A DNA stretch of 7,211 nucleotides from Candidatus Kapaibacterium sp. (GCA_023253875.1 JALRFC010000083.1:1-7211); one strand, 5' to 3'; positions 1 through 6,569 are shown, counted from the stretch's first letter. Notes: generated by a model not told the origin, from the letters alone. Numbers and translations are program-made.

Positions 1-1
1 A

Positions 2-1339
2 GTTGGTATCAAAGATGCGGAAAATAGATTTGATAATTATCCGCATCAGTTTTCAGGTGGAATGAGACAACGTGTAGTAATTTCCTTAGCTTTATGTTGT
101 GAGCCAGAATTATTAATTGCAGATGAGCCAACAACAGCCTTGGATGTAACCGTTCAAGCAACGATTCTGGATCTCATGCATGATTTGCAGAAGAAGCATA
201 ATATGGGCATGATGTTCATCACCCATGATTTGGGCGTGATTAAAGACATTGCAGATGATATCATCGTGATGTATAAAGGTAAAATTGTTGAGCAAGGAAG
301 CGTCGCAGAAATTTTCGATAATCCACAACATCCATATACGAAGGGTCTCTTGGCTTGTCGTCCACGCATGGATAAAAAACTCCACATTCTCCCAACCGTT
401 CGTGATTTCATGGATGAAACAGCTGATGGCATCATCACGCCAAAAGAGCTGGCAGGAGCATCAATCAATGATGTAATCGAAAGTAATGTCATTACTCGCG
501 AAGCGATCAATCAGCGCAATGCAGAGCTTCATGCACAAGCACCAATTCTATCCGTGGAGAATCTTGCCGTACATTTCCCGATTCGATCCGGGAATGTATT
601 TGGTCAGACAAAAGGTGTTGTAAAGGCCGTTGATGATATTTCTTTTGATGTCTATCCAGGAGAAACACTTGGACTGGTGGGTGAATCCGGTTGCGGAAAA
701 ACAACAACGGGGCGAGCAATTCTTCGATTGGTTGAACCAACCGGTGGTAATATTCAATTTTCTGGAAAAGACATTCGCGGTTTATCGAAAGGCGCATTGA
801 AAACACTTCGCAAAGATTTTCAAATCATTTTTCAAGATCCATATAGTTCGCTGAATCCACGACTCAGTGTTGGAAGTGCAATTATGGAAGTGTTGAAAGT
901 CCACAATGTGATGGACAATGATGCCCAACGCAGAGAATATATTCATTATCTCTTGGACAAAGTGAATCTTGAACCGCATCATTATGGTAATTATCCGCAT
1001 GAATTTTCGGGTGGTCAAAGGCAGAGAATTTGTATCGCGAGAGCACTTGCACTCAAACCATCATTTTTGATTTGCGATGAATCCGTTTCTGCATTGGATG
1101 TATCCGTTCAAGCGCAGGTATTGAATCTTCTCGTGAAATTGCGCGAGGAATTTAAATTGACTTATATCTTCATTTCGCATGATTTGAGTGTCGTAAAATT
1201 CATCAGTGATCGCATCGCCGTGATGAATGCAGGTAAAATCATAGAATTGGGTACGGCTCAGGAAATCTATGAATCACCCAAAAATGATTATACGCGTAGA
1301 TTGATCGAATCCATTCCCGGTACTCGCACTTTTCAATGA
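2..1339 (+). CDS. Fused two-domain peptide-type ABC transporter ATP-binding protein (5' partial)
   Basis: Cytoplasmic ATPase subunit of a dipeptide/oligopeptide-type (DppD-DppF, GsiA-like) importer, in which two ATPase domains are fused in one chain. The reading frame is open from base 2, so the start and the first Walker A lie outside the window. Visible for domain 1: the signature FSGGMRQR just around base 62, Walker B LLIADEP (about 107-127), the switch ITHDLG, and the HPYTKGLL motif of the oligo_HPY tail. A linker of about 65 residues follows. Domain 2 is complete: Walker A GESGCGKTT (Lys at 698-700), Q-loop IFQDPYSSLNP, signature FSGGQRQR (1004-1027), Walker B FLICDE with catalytic Glu, and switch FISHDL. 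The C-terminal NDYTRRLIESIPG again fits the oligo_HPY tail. Both sites look catalytically competent as far as visible. Substrate cannot be told from the ATPase. The ACMSD gene follows after 15 bp and may be co-transcribed. Confidence 0.93.
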   Translation, partial: VGIKDAENRFDNYPHQFSGGMRQRVVISLALCCEPELLIADEPTTALDVTVQATILDLMHDLQKKHNMGMMFITHDLGVIKDIADDIIVMYKGKIVEQGSVAEIFDNPQHPYTKGLLACRPRMDKKLHILPTVRDFMDETADGIITPKELAGASINDVIESNVITREAINQRNAELHAQAPILSVENLAVHFPIRSGNVFGQTKGVVKAVDDISFDVYPGETLGLVGESGCGKTTTGRAILRLVEPTGGNIQFSGKDIRGLSKGALKTLRKDFQIIFQDPYSSLNPRLSVGSAIMEVLKVHNVMDNDAQRREYIHYLLDKVNLEPHHYGNYPHEFSGGQRQRICIARALALKPSFLICDESVSALDVSVQAQVLNLLVKLREEFKLTYIFISHDLSVVKFISDRIAVMNAGKIIELGTAQEIYESPKNDYTRRLIESIPGTRTFQ

Positions 1340-1354
1340 TCTCGGAATACACTC

Positions 1355-2365
1355 ATGATCAAGCTTGATATACATGCACATATTCTTCCCAAGACATGGC
1401 CATCGCTGAAAGAGCGCTATGGTTATGGAGGATTCATCGAGCTTGATCATTATCGCGAAGGTTCAGCCAAGATGATGCGCGATGATGGACATTTTTTTCG
1501 TGAGATTCAGGAGAATTGTTGGAATCCGGAAGTGATATTGCAAGACATGGATAAACATTCCGTGGACTATATGACTTTATGCACTGTTCCTGTCCTATTC
1601 AATTATTGGGCAAAGCCGGAGCATGGTGCTGATTGGTCACGATTTTTGAATGAACATCTCGCACAAGTATGTGCTGATATTCCACGATTCATTGGACTCG
1701 GCACCGTGCCGATGCAGGATATTGATCTTGCCATCAATGAAATGGACTATGTCAAGAATACACTCAATATGCCCGGCTTGCAAATCGGCTCCAATATCAA
1801 TGGAATGAATCTTGATGATCCTGCGCTTCATCAATTTTGGGAAGCAGCCGAAGCAATGGACGTTTGCATCATGGTGCATCCTTGGGAGATGGCGGGGGCG
1901 GATCGCATGAAGAGATATTTTCAGGAATGGCTTGTGGGCATGCCTGCTGAAACAACGCTTGCAATCACTTCGATGATTTTTGGTGGTGTATTTGACAAGT
2001 ATCCAAAATTGCGCGTGCTGTTTGCGCATGCGGGCGGTTCATTTCCATTTACGATGGGTAGGATTTCTCATGGATGGCATGCCAGGCCAGATCTCTGCGA
2101 TGTGCATGGGATCAAGGATCCAAGAGAGTATGCGGGAGCTTTTTGGGTAGATGGCATCACGCATGATGAGCCGGCTTTCAAGTTTTTGCTCGACATGATT
2201 GGTGCACATCGTATTTGTTATGGAACCGATTATCCATTTCCCTTAGGCGATTTGGAACATGGAGCATTTATTGAAACCATGGATATTTCAGACGATATCA
2301 AAGCGCAAGTGATGGGTCTTTCAGCAATGGATTTCCTCGGCCTGAAATCACTACCCAAGGTCTAA
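1355..2365 (+). CDS. nbaD: 2-amino-3-carboxymuconate-6-semialdehyde decarboxylase (ACMSD)
   Basis: Zinc amidohydrolase-superfamily decarboxylase that turns 2-amino-3-carboxymuconate-6-semialdehyde into 2-aminomuconate semialdehyde, steering the kynurenine/3-hydroxyanthranilate pathway to degradation instead of quinolinate and NAD. The 336 residues match the length of human and Pseudomonas ACMSD and recall the human protein almost from end to end: DIHAHILPK, FRxxxENCWxPE, GLGTxPMQ, VHPW, WLVGMPAETT, FAHxGGxFPFTxGRISHG, GTDYPFPLG. Metal ligands His7, His9, His175 and Asp292, catalytic His225, and substrate-binding Arg49 and Arg236 are all present by comparison with the known enzymes. The ATG at 1355 starts directly at the conserved N terminus. 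It follows the ABC ATPase by 15 bp, so one transcript is likely. The last 15 bp overlap the 3' end of convergent pdxB. No other kynurenine-pathway gene is in view. The symbol is the Pseudomonas one. Confidence 0.93.
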   Translation: MIKLDIHAHILPKTWPSLKERYGYGGFIELDHYREGSAKMMRDDGHFFREIQENCWNPEVILQDMDKHSVDYMTLCTVPVLFNYWAKPEHGADWSRFLNEHLAQVCADIPRFIGLGTVPMQDIDLAINEMDYVKNTLNMPGLQIGSNINGMNLDDPALHQFWEAAEAMDVCIMVHPWEMAGADRMKRYFQEWLVGMPAETTLAITSMIFGGVFDKYPKLRVLFAHAGGSFPFTMGRISHGWHARPDLCDVHGIKDPREYAGAFWVDGITHDEPAFKFLLDMIGAHRICYGTDYPFPLGDLEHGAFIETMDISDDIKAQVMGLSAMDFLGLKSLPKV

Positions 2366-3412
2366 CATCTCTCCAAGTGTTTCTTTATCTTGCATGAATG
2401 CTTTTCTTCCCGCATCAAATGTAATAGGATCCACTTCTTTGTGTTTCAACCATTGATGTTTGTCATGTGAAAAACGCCGTTCACGAATCAATGAAAGTGC
2501 AGTCGCATCATGTATGGAAAGTCCCAAATTCTTCGATCGTGACAATTCACACTTCTTCCCCAGAAAATCACAATAGGATTGAATGATCATTTCTACGCCT
2601 CGCTTTCTTGCCGAGCTCGTATAACCGGCTATATGTGGAGTTGTCATATATGCTCTGGGATGATTAGCGATTTGTTCATTCCAAAGTGGTTCATTGCTCC
2701 ACACATCGATTGCAAGATACATGTCTTGATGATTTAAAGCATTTAGCAAAGCTTGTTCATTTACAATTCCACCTCTGGATGCTTGAATCAAGAGTGCTCC
2801 CGGTTTCATCATGGAAAGATGTCTTTCGCTTACCATATTCAATGATGGATGAAAGCCATTGTCTGTTAAAGCTGAATGAATTGTGATGCAATCACTTTCT
2901 TTGAAGAGAGTAGTAAGCGAAGTCCATGTAATGTCTTCAGATGATTTTATGCCATAAGTCTCAATCGGTGGATCCGAAGCGAGGACATGCATTCCCATTT
3001 GTTTGCACATTTTTGCAATGCGTTTTCCAATTTCACCCATTCCAATAATGCCGATTGTTTTCCCTTTCAATGCCGAACTAATCATCTGACTCCATTCATG
3101 CATTGCAAAAAAGACATATTCAATGACCGGCATTGCATTTGAGCCGGGAGCATAAGCAAAAGCAATTCCTCTTTTCCGAAGTGATTCAATATCCACATGT
3201 TCATAACCGGCAGTGGTGGTCCCAACAAATCGAATGGAAGTTCCGGCCAATAATTCATCATTTACTTGAGTTACAGATCGAATGAATAATGCACGGGCAT
3301 TTGATTCAAGGAGTGCTTTTTTATTGATCTTTCTTCCATCAATGGGAATCATTTCTTCGGAAAGTATCTCCGAAAACTCGACTAATGGAATATGTACATC
3401 ATAAACAATCAC
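2351..3412 (-). CDS. pdxB: Erythronate-4-phosphate dehydrogenase PdxB
   Basis: NAD-dependent D-2-hydroxyacid dehydrogenase family enzyme that oxidises 4-phosphoerythronate to 2-oxo-3-hydroxy-4-phosphobutanoate in the DXP-dependent pathway to pyridoxal phosphate. PdxB-specific segments are clear: IRSVTQVNDELL, FVGTTTAGYEHVD, APGSNAMPVIEYV. The Rossmann motif GIIGMGEIG is at residues 121-129 with acidic Asp147 after it. Catalytic-type residues are Arg213 (ASRGG), Glu241 (NEP) and His260 (PHIAGYT). The C-terminal PdxB dimerisation region (about 285-353) is recognisable from the FDAGRKAFM stretch but short: 353 residues against about 380 in Escherichia coli. The start is GTG (3410-3412). No upstream in-frame ATG exists before a stop, and the N terminus aligns with the family from this residue. 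A strong promoter element sits 23 bp upstream (3436-3443), giving a very short leader without a Shine-Dalgarno sequence. Confidence 0.92.
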   Translation of the reverse strand: MIVYDVHIPLVEFSEILSEEMIPIDGRKINKKALLESNARALFIRSVTQVNDELLAGTSIRFVGTTTAGYEHVDIESLRKRGIAFAYAPGSNAMPVIEYVFFAMHEWSQMISSALKGKTIGIIGMGEIGKRIAKMCKQMGMHVLASDPPIETYGIKSSEDITWTSLTTLFKESDCITIHSALTDNGFHPSLNMVSERHLSMMKPGALLIQASRGGIVNEQALLNALNHQDMYLAIDVWSNEPLWNEQIANHPRAYMTTPHIAGYTSSARKRGVEMIIQSYCDFLGKKCELSRSKNLGLSIHDATALSLIRERRFSHDKHQWLKHKEVDPITFDAGRKAFMQDKETLGEMLDLG

Positions 3413-3435
3413 GGAAGGCCATTGAGAAGTGCATA

Positions 3436-3465
3436 CAAATATACTTTCTTCATCATTTCCAACAA
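3436..3465 (-). promoter_or_regulatory. Bacteroidota-type promoter for pdxB
   Basis: On the minus strand TATATTTG (3436-3443) matches the Bacteroidota -7 consensus TAnnTTTG perfectly. A TTG (3463-3465) lies 19 bp upstream as the -33 element, a typical spacing. Transcription would begin near 3430, only about 18 nt before the GTG start of pdxB. The match is seen directly; promoter activity is inferred. Confidence 0.6.
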
Positions 3466-3501
3466 CCTTAGTAATTTGTCATCCTTATTTGGAAACGCAA
3501 T

Positions 3502-4482
3502 ATGAAAACAATCATCTCACTTCTTTTGTTCATTGCCAGCACAACTTTTATTCACGCACAAAAAACCGTGAAGGAGCATATTACATCGGCAACAATGAAG
3601 CATGCTATGCAGGATCTCAAGGGTGCTATTGAAGAGTATACAAAAGCATTGGAATTGGACACCAATCAAGTAGAAGCATATGTGGGAAGGGGCACATGTC
3701 ATATGTCACTGGGAAATCAGCAAAATGCGAGAGCAGATTTCTTGAAATATCTCGAAAGAGATCCCATGAATCTTGATTTATATTATTCGGTAGCTATTAC
3801 ATATCTATCCGAAAACAATCATGCAGGAGCTTTACCACATCTGGATAAAGCAATTCAGATTAATCCTGATTATCCGCCGAATCGCACCATGCGAGGACAG
3901 ATTCTCTCATATCTTGGATATACTGTATCAGGTTGCACGGATTTTCTTCATGCCATGCAAATGGGCGACAAAGAAGGAGCGGATTTATATCAGAAGCATT
4001 GCGGGAATTCTTGGGATTCAACCGAAGGCTATGTACTCAAATGGCCTGCCGAACAAGGTTGGAATATGCAATCATCTTCGGAAGATTCAACATTCAGACT
4101 CATTGAATTTCTGAAGAATAATGAAAACCCGGATACCTGGACGGAATATGGAGCCATGCTTACTGTTCGCGGATTCGACAAAAGCACAACGCTGAATGAT
4201 TTCATTCTCAATGTTCGAGATGAATTTCGGACTCGCGCGCCAAAAGCTACAATGCGCATCATTGAACAAAATGAGAAGGGTCAAAGTCCATGGATGATTG
4301 TCGTGATGGAAGCCCCAAAAACCATAAATCACAAAAAACCTGAATCCCAATTATGGCATATAATCAAAGGTAATGAAACCATCTATGGTAATTTTAGGGC
4401 AGTGAAAGAAAAGAAATTGTCCAAGAAGTTGATTCAAGAATGGTCGGACTTTTTCAAGACAGGCAAGCTGATTGAGAAATAA
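3502..4482 (+). CDS. Secreted/periplasmic TPR protein with unassigned C-terminal domain
   Basis: Protein of 326 residues with a Sec signal peptide: Lys2-Thr3, a hydrophobic stretch at about 4-17, and a likely signal peptidase I site after FIHA with Gln20 as the new N terminus, a common Bacteroidota arrangement. No lipobox Cys, so probably periplasmic or secreted and soluble. Three to four tetratricopeptide repeats follow at about 21-54 (DLKGAIEEYTKALELD), 56-88 (AYVGRGTCHMSLGNQQNA), 90-122 (SENNHAGALPHLDKAIQINP) and a degenerate one to about 165, suggesting a protein-binding scaffold. The C-terminal half (about 175-326) is a separate mixed region rich in Trp and charged residues, with KATMRIIEQNEKGQSPWMIVV and ESQLWHIIKG as possible beta strands. 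I do not recognise this domain and give it no function. It stands alone between divergent pdxB and the abi block, and no convincing promoter was found in front of it. Confidence 0.85.
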   Translation: MKTIISLLLFIASTTFIHAQKTVKEHITSATMKHAMQDLKGAIEEYTKALELDTNQVEAYVGRGTCHMSLGNQQNARADFLKYLERDPMNLDLYYSVAITYLSENNHAGALPHLDKAIQINPDYPPNRTMRGQILSYLGYTVSGCTDFLHAMQMGDKEGADLYQKHCGNSWDSTEGYVLKWPAEQGWNMQSSSEDSTFRLIEFLKNNENPDTWTEYGAMLTVRGFDKSTTLNDFILNVRDEFRTRAPKATMRIIEQNEKGQSPWMIVVMEAPKTINHKKPESQLWHIIKGNETIYGNFRAVKEKKLSKKLIQEWSDFFKTGKLIEK

Positions 4483-4483
4483 T

Positions 4484-4540
4484 AATCAATCAAAAACCGA
4501 AGCCATGATAGTCGCAGAATGCATTAGATAGAGCGTCTCT
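4484..4540. repeat. Left copy of direct repeat flanking the abi block
   Basis: Begins just after the stop codon of the TPR gene. It shares 11 identical bases (4484-4494) and, after a short variable spacer, 19 identical bases CCATGATAGTCGCAGAATG (4503-4521) with 5630-5685. Similarity decays to about half over the next 20 bases. The two copies are in the same orientation and about 1,145 bp apart, with the abi gene between them. It could be one half-site of an integration event or the scar of a recombination at the truC 3' end. Confidence 0.75.
4490..4540 (-). pseudogene. Orphan 3'-end remnant of a truC-like gene
   Basis: Read on the minus strand, this piece encodes RDALSNAFCDYHGFGF followed by a TGA stop at 4490-4492. 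The intact TruC ends in EDAALDSFCDYHGYLFD, so the two are clearly related over about 16 codons, including the stop region. The frame is blocked by a stop at 4562-4564 and has no start, and no TruC similarity is seen upstream of about 4540. A one-base length difference places this stop one codon earlier than in the intact gene. It is best read as the tail of an older or different truC allele left beside the TPR gene. Confidence 0.6.
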
Positions 4541-4569
4541 CAATAAGTAGAAGTTTAACTGTCATCCAT

Positions 4570-5463
4570 TCAGTGCCAAAGCTCTTCTTTTTGCCAATTT
4601 TCCGGGAAACCCATTTCCTTCAACCTTACATATTCATTCGAATTAATCAGATCTTTAAGACAATTTTTAAAAGTTGATTCTTGATTTATGATGTTCAGTA
4701 AATATTCTATACAAGACAAAGTTGCATATAACTTATTCCTATAAATTGAAGTTTTAGATAAAAATCGATGTGTTGGATTGGTCGGGAATTTAATATTATT
4801 CAACCTCCTATTCCAAACCCTACCATGGTGAGCGCATATATTCCTGAGTATGCTAAATGATAACATCCAGTTTTCCAAAACTGATACATCATTCAGGCCA
4901 AAATGACGAGTTAATATTATTTTCTCAGGGCCTTTTTTAAGATTTTGAAACATCTTTGAAAGCAGACCAAAGCTTATGACTTCGAAACTCATCCAACTGG
5001 GCGGTTCGATAGGATCAGAATATTTACTTTTATAATGCTCAATAAACAATTCATTGCTTCTGTCGACCTCCTTTTTCAAGTTTTCAATATGCTTATTATA
5101 CCTGTCTAAATCTCTGAACAGATGGTTATTCAGTTGCCAGTGACTACCGTAATTCTGAGCATAGTGATATACGATTTGTGCTCTGAAGGATATTTCAATT
5201 TTTTCAATTGCTTTGAAAATTAACAGTCGGAGTTTTGCATCGAAATCATATATCTTAATGATTTCTTCAAAAGTAACATCATCTTGAAATGGCTGATTTT
5301 CAAGGTCATTTAATTGAAAATGAAATGTGTAAGCTCGTAAGCGGTAGTAACTGATGTTTGATAAACAATGAATTGCATTATCCACATTATTAAACTTTAG
5401 CCCCCTACTTTGTAATTTTTCTACCTGTTCAATAACGGTCAAAGATGTTTTGGTGTATTTCAT
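4570..5463 (-). CDS. Abi_2 (AbiD/AbiF) family abortive-infection protein, HEPN RNase candidate
   Basis: Protein of 297 residues, the usual size for the Abi_2 family of phage abortive-infection proteins (lactococcal AbiD, AbiD1, AbiF). Family landmarks in order: an N-terminal helix with SLTVIEQVEKLQSRGL, the ISYYRLRAYTFHF segment (about 37-49), IYDFDAKLRLLIFKAIEKIEISFR (71-94), PPSWMSFEVISFGLLSKMFQNL (154-175), and LRNICAHHGRVWNR (206-219). The last holds the HEPN-type RNxxAH motif with Arg207 and His212, expected to be the ribonuclease active site. No signal peptide or membrane segment, so cytoplasmic. It is markedly AT-rich: 15 of 60 bases are G or C at 4621-4680, against 26 of 60 in truC at 5821-5880, suggesting acquisition by transfer. 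It stands alone, with its own putative promoter and a hairpin upstream, flanked by direct repeats. The ATG at 5461-5463 fits the family N terminus. Expected role is anti-phage growth arrest, possibly as the toxin of an RNA-controlled toxin-antitoxin pair. Confidence 0.9.
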   Translation of the reverse strand: MKYTKTSLTVIEQVEKLQSRGLKFNNVDNAIHCLSNISYYRLRAYTFHFQLNDLENQPFQDDVTFEEIIKIYDFDAKLRLLIFKAIEKIEISFRAQIVYHYAQNYGSHWQLNNHLFRDLDRYNKHIENLKKEVDRSNELFIEHYKSKYSDPIEPPSWMSFEVISFGLLSKMFQNLKKGPEKIILTRHFGLNDVSVLENWMLSFSILRNICAHHGRVWNRRLNNIKFPTNPTHRFLSKTSIYRNKLYATLSCIEYLLNIINQESTFKNCLKDLINSNEYVRLKEMGFPENWQKEELWH

Positions 5464-5487
5464 CAGTAGTAAATTAATTCTATCCCC

Positions 5488-5545
5488 TAAAAATCGAAAA
5501 CCAGCCCGGGTGCGCTGTTCAAATGGGAAGCGTGGCTGGTATTAT
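5488..5545 (-). ncRNA. Candidate small RNA or leader hairpin upstream of abi
   Basis: On the minus strand a transcript starting near 5545 would fold at once. ACCAGCC (5540-5534) pairs with GGCTGGT (5506-5500), with a shorter inner CGCT/AGCG stem and a 12-base loop near 5517-5528. The T-rich run TTTTCGATTTTT follows (5499-5488), resembling an intrinsic terminator with an interrupted T tract. The segment is far more GC-rich than the abi gene around it. Readings: a 50-60 nt noncoding RNA, possibly an antitoxin; a leader or attenuator for abi, whose ATG lies 25-35 nt further on; or the terminator of the truC operon, whose stop is about 92 nt upstream. The pairing is seen; the function is inferred. 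Confidence 0.4.
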
Positions 5546-5551
5546 TACTTT

Positions 5552-5559
5552 CAAATATA
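5552..5559 (-). promoter_or_regulatory. Bacteroidota -7 promoter element for the abi unit
   Basis: TATATTTG on the minus strand is a perfect TAnnTTTG match and identical to the octamer in front of pdxB. At the ideal -33 spacing (19 bp) the triplet is TTT, not TTG, so the upstream element is weaker. Transcription would begin about 5-8 bases downstream, just before the hairpin at 5540, about 85 nt ahead of the abi ATG. Confidence 0.5.
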
Positions 5560-5629
5560 TCACATTTTGAGTTCTGTGAAACCATTAAAAGAACAATAAT
5601 TTCACTCAAATTCCTACAAATAAAACAAC

Positions 5630-5685
5630 AATCAATCAAATAAGTATCCATGATAGTCGCAGAATGAATCGAGTGCAGCATCTTC
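5630..5685. repeat. Right copy of direct repeat, within the 3' end of truC
   Basis: This copy contains the functional last 17 or so codons and stop of truC. It shares the 11-base block (5630-5640) and the identical 19-base core (5648-5666) with 4484-4540. The core is identical even at codon third positions, while the flanks differ quickly. That fits a recombination site or recent exchange better than slow divergence of two gene copies. Confidence 0.75.
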
Positions 5686-6333
5686 CTGCCGAGGATTGTA
5701 CTTGATTGCGATTTCATTTTGCGTAATTGGGTGTATGAATTGAAGTGATGTCGCAAAAAGCATGAGTCTATGTATATCATGATGCGTGCGAAAGAGCATA
5801 TTGAATTTCCCATCGCCATAACGAACATCACCTGCAATTGGATGTCTGAGATGCGCACAATGCTTTCGAATTTGATGTCTTCTCCCCGTTTTTAATTCCG
5901 CTTCGACAAGTGAAATCCGAGTGTTAGGAAATTGCTGGGATGGATATTCCATTTCTGATTGTTTGACGCTTCGAAAATGCGTTTCCGCTTCATGAATCTT
6001 TTCATCTATCGCAATTGGGGAATCGCAAATCACATCATCCATCCAACCTCGAATGATGGCATGGTATGTTTTTCTCATGCCACCTGACCACATCATTTCA
6101 TTGAATGAAGTGAGTGCTTCCTGACTGAGTGCAAAAAGTACGATGCCACTTGTAGCACGATCTATACGATGTATGGGATAGACATAAGCACCAATCTGAT
6201 CACGCAGAATCGGCATGCAGGAAATTTCATGTGGGGAAAGCATCGAATGATGTACATGGATGCCGTGTCTTTTCGCAATCGCAATGCAATCATCATCTCG
6301 ATACAATATGCTGAATGGTACCGACCCCGACAT
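5632..6333 (-). CDS. truC: tRNA pseudouridine synthase TruC (Psi65)
   Basis: RluA-family pseudouridine synthase; TruC converts U65 in the acceptor/T-stem region of some tRNAs to pseudouridine. The catalytic motif HRIDRATSG (residues 55-63, catalytic Asp58) is intact. TruC-specific context surrounds it: LRDQIGAYVYPIHR before it, then KTYHAIIRGW (88-97), and KTGRRHQIRKHCAHLRHPIAGD (148-169), which is the RNA-binding/active-site block. RLMLFATSLQFIHPIT (189-204) is the usual closing strand. At 233 residues it is slightly shorter than the Escherichia coli protein. The N terminus goes straight into the catalytic domain, with no S4 domain, as in TruC. Its ATG overlaps the stop of the upstream Nfu-like gene by one base (TAATG), indicating translational coupling. 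Its last codons form one of the repeats around the abi block; the reading frame itself is intact. Confidence 0.9.
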   Translation of the reverse strand: MSGSVPFSILYRDDDCIAIAKRHGIHVHHSMLSPHEISCMPILRDQIGAYVYPIHRIDRATSGIVLFALSQEALTSFNEMMWSGGMRKTYHAIIRGWMDDVICDSPIAIDEKIHEAETHFRSVKQSEMEYPSQQFPNTRISLVEAELKTGRRHQIRKHCAHLRHPIAGDVRYGDGKFNMLFRTHHDIHRLMLFATSLQFIHPITQNEIAIKYNPRQEDAALDSFCDYHGYLFD

Positions 6334-6569
6334 TAGGCAAGTGCGGCTGAGTGAATTTCGGGGAAACGTTTACGCAAAATACGCTCAATACCACCATGCA
6401 ATGTGATGGAGGAAGCACTGCATTTGGAGCAAGCTCCACTGAGTCGCACTCTCACGACACCTTGTTCATCAATAGATACAAGTTCGATGCTTCCACCATC
6501 TCTTTCAATCATAGGTTTGATTTCAGCATCAATCACTTCCTGAACGCGGTGAATCAAATCTGCATTCAT
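6333..6569 (-). CDS. Nfu-type (NifU C-terminal domain) iron-sulfur carrier protein
   Basis: Small protein of 78 residues consisting only of the NifU C-terminal (Nfu) domain. It has VIDAEIKPMIERDGGSIELV at the N terminus, then VRVRLSGACSKCSASSITLHGGIERILR with the Cys47-x2-Cys50 pair that binds a 4Fe-4S cluster between two subunits, and ends in RFPEI. It lacks the A-type domain of NfuA and the IscU-like part of full NifU, so it probably acts as a cytoplasmic Fe-S carrier or transfer protein. It sits inside a tightly packed operon: its ATG shares ATGA with the stop of the epimerase gene, and its stop overlaps the truC start by one base. The link to either neighbour is likely only co-expression. 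Confidence 0.92.
   Translation of the reverse strand: MNADLIHRVQEVIDAEIKPMIERDGGSIELVSIDEQGVVRVRLSGACSKCSASSITLHGGIERILRKRFPEIHSAALA

Noticed and set aside
3472..3478. TAATTTG as a plus-strand -7 element for the TPR gene
   Set aside because: One base short of TAnnTTTG and no TTG at suitable spacing; too weak to call.
3429..3632. A 67-residue plus-strand frame starting before the TPR gene
   Set aside because: It overlaps the signal peptide region of the TPR gene in another frame and also the pdxB promoter; no protein-like features.
4483..4569. Terminator between the TPR gene and abi
   Set aside because: No stem-loop with a T tract was found on either strand in this short convergent gap, which is filled by the truC tail remnant.
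4570..5640. CRISPR array or Cas13-like effector near the HEPN protein
   Set aside because: No regularly spaced repeats are present, and the protein is a single-HEPN Abi_2 protein of 297 residues, far smaller than Cas13.
4484..5685. Insertion sequence
   Set aside because: No transposase, no terminal inverted repeats and no short target duplication; the flanking repeats are direct and derived from truC coding sequence.
5487..5858. A 123-residue minus-strand frame overlapping the end of truC and the abi upstream region
   Set aside because: It lies out of frame with truC over its first half, resembles no known family, and runs through the putative promoter and hairpin.
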